Assembly: GCF_001590605.1 (NCBI RefSeq)
Contig: NZ_CP014504.1
Span: 2,976,001 to 3,040,000 of the forward strand
Direction: 5' to 3'
Length of the DNA: 64,000 nt
From: Pedobacter cryoconitis
GTDB taxonomy: Bacteria > Bacteroidota > Bacteroidia > Sphingobacteriales > Sphingobacteriaceae
The notes under the pieces were generated by a model. The model was not told the origin of the DNA, did not search any database, and worked only from the letters and a program-made list of their open reading frames with translations. Below, in pieces: positions 17,892 through 26,048 of this stretch; the stretch's first letter is position 1; each line of letters begins with the position of its first letter. A program made the translations under genes and the position numbers.

Positions 17892-19154
17892 TTAATACGT
17901 TTTGCTCTTTACTTTATATCCTGTCGCTGCATAATAAAAGATAAATGCATAACAAGGAACCATGATCCAGTAAGCTTGCTGTGCATTTAACGCATCTGCA
18001 AGCGCACCATAACAAAGCGGAATGATTGCTCCCCCCGCGATACCCATAATTAATAAAGAAGAGGCTATTTTAGTAAATCTGCCCAGTCCGGAAAGCGCCA
18101 GCGGCCAGATTGCCGGCCAGACCAGCGAATTTGCAAGACCAAGCAAAGCAATAAACAGAACGGAAGTATAACCCGTAGTAAATATCGCAATTACAGTCAA
18201 TACAATACCAAGTACTGCAAACCATTTCATCGCATTTTCCTGGCTGATATATTTTGGGATACAAATGATACCGATCAGATAACCAAGGATCATTCCCATT
18301 AAAGTAAAAGTGGTAAAAAACTTAGCTGTGGAAAGTGGGATGCCCTGATAATGCGCATAACTGATAATTGTATCACCAGCCATTACTTCTACCCCTACAT
18401 AAAGGAAAACAGTCATTACACCTAACAACAAGTGAGGAAATTGCAGGATACTTGTTTTACCGGCAGTAGCCTGCGAAACAGCTTCATCTTCCTGGTCTGT
18501 ATCTATTTCCGGTAAAGTTGAAAAGTAGATTAGTACAGCTAAAATAATCAGTACAATAATAATGATTACATAAGGCAGGATTACTCTTGATGCCAATGCA
18601 TTCAGCTCAGCGATTTTCTCTGCCGGATTCATCAAAAGCAAGCGGTCATGAAAACCATCGGCATCCTTTAAAGCAATAGCGCCCAAAACGATCGGTGCAA
18701 TTGCACCGGCCACTTTATTACATATCCCCATAATACTGATCCTTTTCGCTGCACTTTCAGCAGGCCCCAGAATCGTGATATAAGGATTAGAAGCCGTTTG
18801 CAATAAAGCAAGCCCTGTTCCCTGGATAAATAATCCCAGTAAAAACAAACCATAAGTACGGGTCAATGCTGCCGGAATAAAAACCAGTGCTCCAATCCCC
18901 ATCACGACAAGCCCCAAAGCCATTCCCTTTTTATAACCTGTAACTTTAAGCACACTGGCAGATGGGATAGCCATTACGAGATAACTGATATAAAACGCAA
19001 ACGCAACCAGGTAAGACTCAAAATTATTGAGCTCGCAAGCGAGTTTCAAATAAGGGATCAACACTGAATTTAACCAGGTTACAAATCCGAAAATAAAGAA
19101 TAGGGCACCAATTATAATAATAGGTGGCATTCCTTTTTTAGCTGTTGTTGTCAT
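17892..19154 (-). CDS. Sugar MFS transporter, FucP family (likely GlcNAc or related sugar importer)
   Basis: 420 residues with about 12 hydrophobic helices. The first half carries FIFGFVTWLNSVLIPYLKL and FIQGTGLALLQTASNPYIT, both typical of the FucP/glucose-galactose MFS branch of proton symporters, which also includes the Shewanella GlcNAc transporter NagP. A charged cytoplasmic loop (PEIDTDQEDEAVSQ) separates the two six-helix halves. It lies between the GH125 gene and the NagB/PIG-L gene, so the natural guess is that it brings GlcNAc, GlcN or mannose released by the operon's glycosidases across the inner membrane. Substrate identity is inference. Confidence 0.9.
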   Translation of the reverse strand: MTTTAKKGMPPIIIIGALFFIFGFVTWLNSVLIPYLKLACELNNFESYLVAFAFYISYLVMAIPSASVLKVTGYKKGMALGLVVMGIGALVFIPAALTRTYGLFLLGLFIQGTGLALLQTASNPYITILGPAESAAKRISIMGICNKVAGAIAPIVLGAIALKDADGFHDRLLLMNPAEKIAELNALASRVILPYVIIIIVLIILAVLIYFSTLPEIDTDQEDEAVSQATAGKTSILQFPHLLLGVMTVFLYVGVEVMAGDTIISYAHYQGIPLSTAKFFTTFTLMGMILGYLIGIICIPKYISQENAMKWFAVLGIVLTVIAIFTTGYTSVLFIALLGLANSLVWPAIWPLALSGLGRFTKIASSLLIMGIAGGAIIPLCYGALADALNAQQAYWIMVPCYAFIFYYAATGYKVKSKTY

Positions 19155-19181
19155 TGAATATTAGGGTTTAGGTTTAAGCAA

Positions 19182-21101
19182 TTAAAACTTCCACTTCACA
19201 AATGCTTCCATAGCTTCATATTCAGCTAGTCCAAGTTGATCATAAGCCCTGGCAGTTTCCTGCGTACGTGCTTCTGCCCTTACCCAGAATTCTCTTGAAT
19301 CCTCACCCGGAAAAACAGGCAGGTCCTTTTGCGACTGATGTTTGAAGATAGCCAGTTTCTTTCTTTCCACTTCTTGTGGGGAAAGTGGTACAGCCATCTC
19401 AATTTCATGGGTTTCAAACTCATGCCATGCACCTCTGTATAACCATAACCAACAATCTTTTGTCCAGCTCTCTGTTTTTCTCAAACGGGTCATTGCTTCT
19501 ACTAAAATATTGAAACAAACTTTATGTGTGCCATGCGGATCTGCAAAATCACCTGCAGCAAAAATCTGGTGCGGTTTTACTTCCTGTAGCAATTCCATCG
19601 TTTGCACAATATCATCTTCAAAACTCACATCTTTCTGAAACTTGCTTCTGTCATAAAAAGGAAGATCCATAAAATGGATACGCTCATCGATTACACCAGC
19701 AAATCTTGCCCCGGCAATTGCCTCACCTTTACGGATCAGTTTTTTTACCGTACGGATTTCTTCCGGATCTGTCTGATTAGGTAATTTTGCACTGATAAAA
19801 TTACGCATGTCATTGTAAGTATCTTTCAAAGCTTTTGCATCCTCACCTCTTGACTCTGCAAAATCTATATTGAATTCCATGAAACGCAATACATCATCAT
19901 CCCAAACCGCAGTATTACCTGAGGTTTGATAAGCAACGTGCACCTGATGCCCCTGATCTGCCAAGCGGATAAAAGTACCGCCCATAGAAATTACATCATC
20001 ATCCGGATGCGGAGAGAAAACGATCACACGTTTCAATGCGGGCTCTGCACGTTCCGGACGCTGGCTATCGTCTGCGTTCGGTTTACCACCCGGCCAGCCA
20101 GTGATTGTGTGTTGTAATTTATTGAAAATATGAATGTTGATCTGATACACCGGGCCACGTAAAATAGCCAGTTGTGCCATACCATTATTGTTATAATTAT
20201 CTTCAGTTAACTTCAGAATAGGCTTGTTTAATGTTTTTGCTAACCAGATCACGGCCTTGGTAACCTGCTCATCAGTCCAGGCACAATCTTTAACTAACCA
20301 TGGTGTATCAAAACGGGTCAATGAAGAGGCAGCATCCTGATCCAGAATAAATTCTACATGAGGTGATAATTGTAAATAAGTAGCCGGTACATCAGCAGAC
20401 AATTCTCCCTCTACAGCTTTTTTTACAATCGATGCTTTCTTCTCATTCCAGGCCATCAAAATGATTTCCTTGGCCTTAAAAATAGTACCTATACCCATTG
20501 TAATGGCTTTGGTGGGTACATTGGCTACTCCACCAAAATCACGGGAAGCATCTCTTCTGGTCAACTCATCCAATGTTACTAATCTCGTTCCTGAATTAGG
20601 GGCAGATCCTGGTTCATTGAAACCAATGTGGCCCGTTCTTCCTATCCCCAGCACCTGTAAATCAATACCGCCAAAACTGCTGATTTTCTGCTCATACTTC
20701 AAGCAGAAATCTTCAATATCTTCTCTCTTTAATTCACCATCCGGGATATTAATGTTTTCCCTTTTAATATCAATATGATCAAAAAGGTTTTCATTCATGA
20801 AACGAACATAACTTTGATTCGATCCTGGTTTCATTGGATAATACTCATCCAGATTAAAAGTCACCACATTGCTGAAGCTAAGCCCTTCTTCTTTGTGCAG
20901 GCGGATCAGCTCTTTATATACTTTCACAGGAGTGGCTCCGGTAGCAAGGCCTAAAACAGCCTGTTCTCCTTTTTCCTGTTTTGACAGCATAAGAGATGAA
21001 ATTCTTTTTGCGACTTCAATACTTGCAGTTTGTTCATCAGCGTAAACACTGACCGGCAACTTTTCGTATCTCGTCTCTTCTAATAAATTTAATCTTGACA
21101 T
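19182..21101 (-). CDS. nagB: Glucosamine-6-phosphate deaminase fused to a PIG-L (LmbE) deacetylase-like domain
   Basis: 639 residues, against about 260 for plain NagB. Residues about 15-290 form the NagB domain with the active-site loop VLGIGRTGHIGFNEPG and FNLDEYYPMKPGSNQSY. It converts GlcN-6-P to Fru-6-P and ammonia in the cytoplasm. From about 357 a PIG-L domain follows, with HPDDD at 365-369 and DPHGTH ending at H526. These give the H, D and H positions that bind zinc in MshB and related GlcNAc deacetylases, so the domain looks active. The NagB/PIG-L fusion is, to my knowledge, widespread in Bacteroidota. It may supply the deacetylation step normally done by NagA, which is not in this window. 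Confidence 0.92.
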   Translation of the reverse strand: MSRLNLLEETRYEKLPVSVYADEQTASIEVAKRISSLMLSKQEKGEQAVLGLATGATPVKVYKELIRLHKEEGLSFSNVVTFNLDEYYPMKPGSNQSYVRFMNENLFDHIDIKRENINIPDGELKREDIEDFCLKYEQKISSFGGIDLQVLGIGRTGHIGFNEPGSAPNSGTRLVTLDELTRRDASRDFGGVANVPTKAITMGIGTIFKAKEIILMAWNEKKASIVKKAVEGELSADVPATYLQLSPHVEFILDQDAASSLTRFDTPWLVKDCAWTDEQVTKAVIWLAKTLNKPILKLTEDNYNNNGMAQLAILRGPVYQINIHIFNKLQHTITGWPGGKPNADDSQRPERAEPALKRVIVFSPHPDDDVISMGGTFIRLADQGHQVHVAYQTSGNTAVWDDDVLRFMEFNIDFAESRGEDAKALKDTYNDMRNFISAKLPNQTDPEEIRTVKKLIRKGEAIAGARFAGVIDERIHFMDLPFYDRSKFQKDVSFEDDIVQTMELLQEVKPHQIFAAGDFADPHGTHKVCFNILVEAMTRLRKTESWTKDCWLWLYRGAWHEFETHEIEMAVPLSPQEVERKKLAIFKHQSQKDLPVFPGEDSREFWVRAEARTQETARAYDQLGLAEYEAMEAFVKWKF

Positions 21102-21124
21102 GTTTATATTTGTGAGGTTTGGTT

Positions 21125-23815
21125 CTAGGGATTAATCTGGATGGTTTGTTCCTGTCCAACATAGTTGGTTAAAGTGATCATTGGCAGTGAAGCACCTTTT
21201 TCAGGTTGATAATCTATAATGATTTTTTTGTCTGCCCCCGGAAGGATAGAGAAATAGTTATCCTCATAAAATACCGGTAAAACTCTTTTTTTAGTTTGTG
21301 CATTCACCAGGGAAACTCTGTTGAAAAAGCTAACAGGGCCATTGGCCGGGTTGCTTAAAGAAACTTCAATCTGTCCGCTTTTCAACTGTTTTGCAGTCAT
21401 TTTAAGTGCAGAACCTTTTAATTCATTCAGTCCTGAATAACCGCCTTTACTATCGGCTAACCAGTATAAATTAGTACTCAACAAGTTTTTATTTTCATCC
21501 AGTAACTGTAAAGAAAGGAATGAACCTTTTTTAGCCGAAAGTTCATCTACAATCTTTTTAACTGACATTACCTTTTTAGTACTTGCCGGATCAAGGAAAC
21601 AGAATACTTTAGTTAAAGAAGTCTCTTTTCCGTCCATATCAAATACCCTGGCGTCCAGCATGATGTTTTGTTTGCCTTTAAAGCCATTGTTGACCACCAT
21701 CAGCATCCCATCTACAGGATTATACATAGCGTGTAATGGCTCACTTCCAGAACGTAAACCAAATAAACAAGCATTCGGGTCCAGGTAATAATCATACATC
21801 TGTCCACGCATCGAAGTCCATGGATTCTGTGTTTTCCAGATAATTACTCCAGTATACCATTCCCACATGTGTGCGCTGAAACCCTCCATTAATCCTCTGT
21901 ACTGATCATAGTTTACCAATTGTGCTTTCTTTGCAAAATCAGCAACATCCGCAGGCTTGCCATAAGGAAGAATATGTTGCTCATAACCTACTCCCAGATA
22001 GTTGTGGTAATCCCATACAGAATCAACTTTTTCAGAAGGCCCTTTTGCTTCACGTTTTTCCGGAGTTATATAAACAGGCGCTATTAAATTAGCCTTAGGA
22101 ATAAATCTTTCCAGAGATTCCAGATCTCCAACACCTACGGAGCCTACTTCAGAGTTAAAAGGGAAAGTTCTGTCTTTCCAGAATGTGCTTACATCCTGGA
22201 TTGTATAAGGCCCGTCACCATTTCCACCAATTGTATTCAACGACATGCTGTCTGAATTTGAATAATCAATAAACCAGCGTGTACCATCTAGTTTTGGTAG
22301 AATTGAATCACGTAATGGAATCAGGATATCATCTGGTGGGGTAATCTCATTTCCTCCGCACCAGATAGCTAAAGAAGCATGGTTACGTACCATTTTAATC
22401 ATGTCTGTAGCCGATTCAAGAAACAAATGATGGTCATCAGGGTATTTTCTGCGTTTCCATTGATCTTCCAGTTTCATTGGATCTTCCCATCTGCCGTTAC
22501 AATCACCCGACATCCAGAAATCCTGTAAAACCAGCATTCCATATTTATCACAAGCCTGGTAAAACTCAGGACGCTCAATTAAAGCTCCACCCCAGATTCT
22601 GATCAGGTTCAGGTTCATATCACGGTGATACCTGATTTCTGTATCATATCTGGCATCCGTAAAGCGAAGCATCGCATCAGAAATGATCCAGTTACCCCCT
22701 TTAATAAATATCTTCTGTCCGTTGACTAAAACTTCTTTACTTTTAGTGGTCACATTCCATGCTGTCTGAATCTCTCTGATCCCTACATTTACAGTCTGGC
22801 TATCACAAAGTTTAGTACCCTTTTCTAAAAAGCTGATTTTTAAAGCATATAAATCCTGTTTACCGTAACCAGCAGGCCACCATAATTTAGGATTGGCGAA
22901 ACTTAATTCAGGAAGATTGATTTCATTGGTACTGTTAGGCTTCAAGGTAACCGATTTGGTCACCTTCTGTCCACCCATCGTATAAACCAGGTTCCCTGTT
23001 ACAGGTCTGGCAGTTGTATTTTTAAGTTCAGCAGAAACCTTGATAATTGCAGGTTGCTGTGGTCCGGAAGCTTCACGCTTTCCAGGTACAAGGGTAACCA
23101 CATGTGGATTATCCAAACTTACACCGCCTGTTCTTTCAATATATACTTTATCCCAGATTCCAGTATTTCTATCTCTGATTGGACGGATCCAGTCCCATCC
23201 GGCAGTATATTGATGGGCTACACCTTTTGCAATAGTTCCATCACCACCTTGTCCGCCATTTGGGTTACCCACTTCATCGGGAGGATAAACGATTACTGCT
23301 AACCTGTTGGTTCCGCTTTTAGAAAGCAATGAGGTAATGTTAAAAGTTTTCCGAAGGTACATTCCTTTGAAAGGTTTGTCATTTACTTTCTTACCATTCA
23401 GGAAGATATCACAACTGTAGTTAATTCCTCTGAACTTCAACCACACCTGGCCATCAGCTCCCGGAATTGCTTCCTTAAAATCTTTTGTGAACCAGTAAGT
23501 ATAATAGTCCCTTCCTGTTTCATAAATATCAGGAATCAGTTTATTATTCATTCCAAAAAAAGGATCCGGCACTTCTTTATTTTCCAGCATGGTCGTGAGT
23601 ACAGTTCCAGGAACTACTGCTTTTTTCCAGCCTGACAAAGAGAAAGTAGCGTTAGAGATTTCAGTGCCTTTTGCTTTTACTTGAGTAGATGGCATACATA
23701 GCCAGCCCGAATTGAGTTCATATTGATCTTGAGCTGATGACTGATTGAATGTTGCAAACAAGATCAGTAAGGAAAACAGCATTTTGAGCAATCGGAATTT
23801 GGTGGTTTTTGACAT
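21125..23815 (-). CDS. GH2 family exo-beta-glycosidase (beta-mannosidase or exo-beta-glucosaminidase type), exported
   Basis: 896 residues. Signal peptide about 1-28 (LFSLLILFATFNQSSAQ). Order: N-terminal jelly-roll sugar-binding domain, immunoglobulin-like domain, TIM barrel (about 355-690) and C-terminal beta domains. LNLIRIWGGALIERPEFYQ starts the barrel. The general acid/base is E490 (WCGGNEITPP) and the likely nucleophile is E556 (FNSEVGSVG). The layout fits the beta-mannosidase/exo-glucosaminidase branch of GH2 better than beta-galactosidase. In a mannose/GlcNAc setting it would cut the Man-beta-1,4-GlcNAc bond or chitosan-type GlcN. It is the first gene of the operon, 23 bases ahead of nagB. 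Confidence 0.9.
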   Translation of the reverse strand: MSKTTKFRLLKMLFSLLILFATFNQSSAQDQYELNSGWLCMPSTQVKAKGTEISNATFSLSGWKKAVVPGTVLTTMLENKEVPDPFFGMNNKLIPDIYETGRDYYTYWFTKDFKEAIPGADGQVWLKFRGINYSCDIFLNGKKVNDKPFKGMYLRKTFNITSLLSKSGTNRLAVIVYPPDEVGNPNGGQGGDGTIAKGVAHQYTAGWDWIRPIRDRNTGIWDKVYIERTGGVSLDNPHVVTLVPGKREASGPQQPAIIKVSAELKNTTARPVTGNLVYTMGGQKVTKSVTLKPNSTNEINLPELSFANPKLWWPAGYGKQDLYALKISFLEKGTKLCDSQTVNVGIREIQTAWNVTTKSKEVLVNGQKIFIKGGNWIISDAMLRFTDARYDTEIRYHRDMNLNLIRIWGGALIERPEFYQACDKYGMLVLQDFWMSGDCNGRWEDPMKLEDQWKRRKYPDDHHLFLESATDMIKMVRNHASLAIWCGGNEITPPDDILIPLRDSILPKLDGTRWFIDYSNSDSMSLNTIGGNGDGPYTIQDVSTFWKDRTFPFNSEVGSVGVGDLESLERFIPKANLIAPVYITPEKREAKGPSEKVDSVWDYHNYLGVGYEQHILPYGKPADVADFAKKAQLVNYDQYRGLMEGFSAHMWEWYTGVIIWKTQNPWTSMRGQMYDYYLDPNACLFGLRSGSEPLHAMYNPVDGMLMVVNNGFKGKQNIMLDARVFDMDGKETSLTKVFCFLDPASTKKVMSVKKIVDELSAKKGSFLSLQLLDENKNLLSTNLYWLADSKGGYSGLNELKGSALKMTAKQLKSGQIEVSLSNPANGPVSFFNRVSLVNAQTKKRVLPVFYEDNYFSILPGADKKIIIDYQPEKGASLPMITLTNYVGQEQTIQINP

Positions 23816-23889
23816 TACGGATTTGTGTATTTATTTGGTTTTTAATATAATGGTATAAATATGTTCAAATTTTTTCATAGGATGAAGAA

Positions 23890-23919
23890 TTGCTGTCAAA
23901 CAAGAAGTTCTGACAGCAA
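23890..23919. promoter_or_regulatory. Inverted repeat upstream of the GH2 gene, candidate operator
   Basis: ttgctgtca / tgacagcaa: a perfect 9-bp repeat with a 12-base spacer, centred about 90 bases before the operon start. The half-site spacing is compatible with a dimeric regulator or with an mRNA hairpin in the leader. No regulator gene is adjacent. Confidence 0.45.
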
Positions 23920-24159
23920 AAAGAACGTAACCAGGCAGAAGATCATTCAAAAAAAATGAAGAAGCTGGTCTTTAAAAGAATTGCATTTTATAATGATTTA
24001 TATTAACAGTAAATTAAATACCGTAATACCCTAAAATTATTTAAAAATCTAATACCAAACACGTTGTTAAATCGCTTTAGCTTATTAAATTGATGAAATT
24101 ATAATAAAATATGGAGAATACAAAACACAACAAGTCATTTATTTAGATGTTTGAAAGAT

Positions 24160-24182
24160 AAAACACTAAGGCAGTGTTTTTT
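24160..24182. other. Short hairpin in the GH2 leader region
   Basis: aaaacact / agtgtttt (24160-24167 with 24173-24180), loop aaggc, followed on the plus strand by two more T. It is terminator-like but has no obvious gene to terminate on the plus strand. Confidence 0.35.
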
Positions 24183-24261
24183 AAGGCAGATATTAAGCCT
24201 TGTAATATGATTATAACAATTAATCAACCTTATCTATTAATACAAATTTAATTTTTAACAC

Positions 24262-24291
24262 AAAAAGGCCCGTCAGTAAAACTAACGGGCC
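24262..24291 (-). terminator. Terminator of trxB
   Basis: A 7-bp GC-rich stem (ggcccgt / acgggcc, 24267-24273 with 24285-24291) is extended inward by agt / act and followed on the minus strand by TTTTT (24262-24266). It is 26 bases after the trxB stop. Confidence 0.88.
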
Positions 24292-24316
24292 CAATATCAA
24301 TTGGATGATACCCTGT

Positions 24317-25285
24317 TTAAGAAACAGCTTTCACTTCATGTTCTTTAGCCGCAAGATAACGTTCTGCATCCAGCGCTGCCATACAACCTGAACCCGCAGC
24401 AGTTACTGCCTGGCGATAGTAATGATCCTGAACATCACCAGCAGCAAAAACACCTTCAATATTTGTTTTTGTTGTTCCGGGAATAGTTTTAAGATAGCCT
24501 GTATCATCCATTTCCAACCAGCCTTTAAAGATGTCAGTATTCGGTTTATGACCAATAGCCACAAAGAATCCTTCTACTTCCAGATCTTTTTCTTCACCAG
24601 TCTTGTTATTTAAAATTTTCAGACCAGTTACATTTTTACCATTTCCTAAAACTTCTTTGGCCTCAGAATTATAGATCACTTCAATATTTGGCGTATTTAA
24701 TACACGGTGAACCATTGCTTTAGAAGCTCTGAATTCATCACGGCGTACTAACATATATACTTTCTTACATAATTTAGCCAGGTAAGTTGCCTCTTCAGCA
24801 GCAGTATCTCCTGCACCTACAATAGCCACATCCTGATTTTTGAAGAAGAATCCATCACATACTGCACATGCAGAAACTCCAAAACCATTGTAATGCTGCT
24901 CACTAGGTAAACCTAACCATTTTGCAGTAGCACCAGTAGAGATGATTACCGTATCGGCAGTAATAGTTTTAATCTCATCCACCACAACCTTATGCGGTGT
25001 AGCAGAGAAATCTACTGAACTTACATAACCAAAGCGGATATCTGAACCAAAACGTTCTGCTTGTTTGCGGAAATCTTCCATCATTTCAGGGCCCATGATT
25101 CCATTAGGGTAACCCGGGAAATTATCAACATCAGTAGTCTGCGTCAATTGTCCTCCAGCTTCCATTCCGGTATACAACACAGGTTTCAAATCTGCTCTGG
25201 CAGCATAAATTGCAGCAGTATAACCTGCCGGCCCTGAACCTATGATCAGACACTGAACGTGTTCTATTTCTTGAGAAGTATTCAT
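24317..25285 (-). CDS. trxB: Thioredoxin-disulfide reductase
   Basis: 322 residues, standard length. FAD-binding GSGPAG (16-21), redox-active CAVC (140-143), NADPH-binding GAGDTA shortly after, and a C-terminal FAD segment GVFAAGDVQDHYYRQAVTA are all present. It reduces thioredoxin with NADPH in the cytoplasm. It is followed by a strong terminator. The upstream MORN gene is on the same strand, 117 bases away, so trxB probably has its own promoter; a TAATTTCG box resembling TAnnTTTG lies in that gap. Confidence 0.97.
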   Translation of the reverse strand: MNTSQEIEHVQCLIIGSGPAGYTAAIYAARADLKPVLYTGMEAGGQLTQTTDVDNFPGYPNGIMGPEMMEDFRKQAERFGSDIRFGYVSSVDFSATPHKVVVDEIKTITADTVIISTGATAKWLGLPSEQHYNGFGVSACAVCDGFFFKNQDVAIVGAGDTAAEEATYLAKLCKKVYMLVRRDEFRASKAMVHRVLNTPNIEVIYNSEAKEVLGNGKNVTGLKILNNKTGEEKDLEVEGFFVAIGHKPNTDIFKGWLEMDDTGYLKTIPGTTKTNIEGVFAAGDVQDHYYRQAVTAAGSGCMAALDAERYLAAKEHEVKAVS

Positions 25286-25402
25286 CTATTTATTTATTAA
25301 TATTATGATAGCTTATACACCCGTAAGTTTTACAGGTGATCTTATATTCTTTTTAATGTACGAAATTAAGTTTTAAAGCGGGATGCACAAAACCTAAAGC
25401 GA

Positions 25403-26029
25403 TTAATTCGTCCTGGCACGCTCTGCCTGCTTTTCGCGGAGTTTTTTACCTTTTAAAGTAGAAACCAGCTGATCATTAACGTACTCATTTTCCTGTTTAC
25501 CACCGTTGAGTGTCCAGGTACCTTCTTTTTTTCCATTGGTATATATACCAGATAACTGCTCCTCACCCCTGCTATCAAAAGCTTTATAAGACCCGTGGAT
25601 AATCCCCTGCGCAAAAGTAATGATCTGCTTCATTTTACCGTCAGGATAAAAACTAATCCAGCGGCCATCACGTCTTCCGTTCCGGTACGCACCAATCAGT
25701 TCAATGTATCTTTCTTTTCCGTTGATCTCAAAGCCATCATTTCTATTGTTATTTTCAGGGGTAATCCAGTTATAATAAACGAATTTACCAACAGGGACTT
25801 CCATATTATCATCCCTGAAAGAACCAGAAGCCAACAATACACCGCTAAAATCATACTTTTTAAAAGTATAAACCGTATCTCCGGTAATTTTACCCAGCAC
25901 AGCATAAGTTACTGCCTGAGTTGAATCCAGCGTAAGCTGATCTTTACCATCAAGCAAAATCGTTTTGATCTGGGCATAACTACTTAACCCAGCAAACAGA
26001 AGAAGAAAACAAACAAGTATCCGTTTCAT
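25403..26029 (-). CDS. Exported MORN-repeat protein
   Basis: 208 residues. Signal peptide MKRILVCFLLLFAGLSSYAQ. From about 110 it carries MORN-type repeats with the pattern G-x-Y-x-N-G-x-x-x-G-x-W: GAYRNGRRDGRWISFYPDGK, GIIHGSYKAFDSRGEE and GIYTNGKKEGTWTLNG. Such repeats are common in Bacteroidota exported proteins, sometimes labelled YwqK-family; their molecular role is not settled. The C-terminus is basic (GKKLREKQAERARTN). It lies 19 bases downstream of the acyl-CoA carboxylase gene on the same strand and may be co-transcribed. Confidence 0.83.
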   Translation of the reverse strand: MKRILVCFLLLFAGLSSYAQIKTILLDGKDQLTLDSTQAVTYAVLGKITGDTVYTFKKYDFSGVLLASGSFRDDNMEVPVGKFVYYNWITPENNNRNDGFEINGKERYIELIGAYRNGRRDGRWISFYPDGKMKQIITFAQGIIHGSYKAFDSRGEEQLSGIYTNGKKEGTWTLNGGKQENEYVNDQLVSTLKGKKLREKQAERARTN

Positions 26030-26048
26030 TGTTATACAAAGTTAGGGA

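Larger units (their letters stand above)
23816..24316. other. 501-base AT-rich leader/promoter region of the glycan operon
   Basis: No credible gene on either strand. It contains the trxB terminator at its right end, a TAAATTTG -7-like box on the minus strand (24243-24250), a short hairpin (24160-24182) and an inverted repeat (23890-23919) about 75 bases before the GH2 start. If the -7-like box is used, the operon has an unusually long leader of about 420 bases. Confidence 0.6.
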
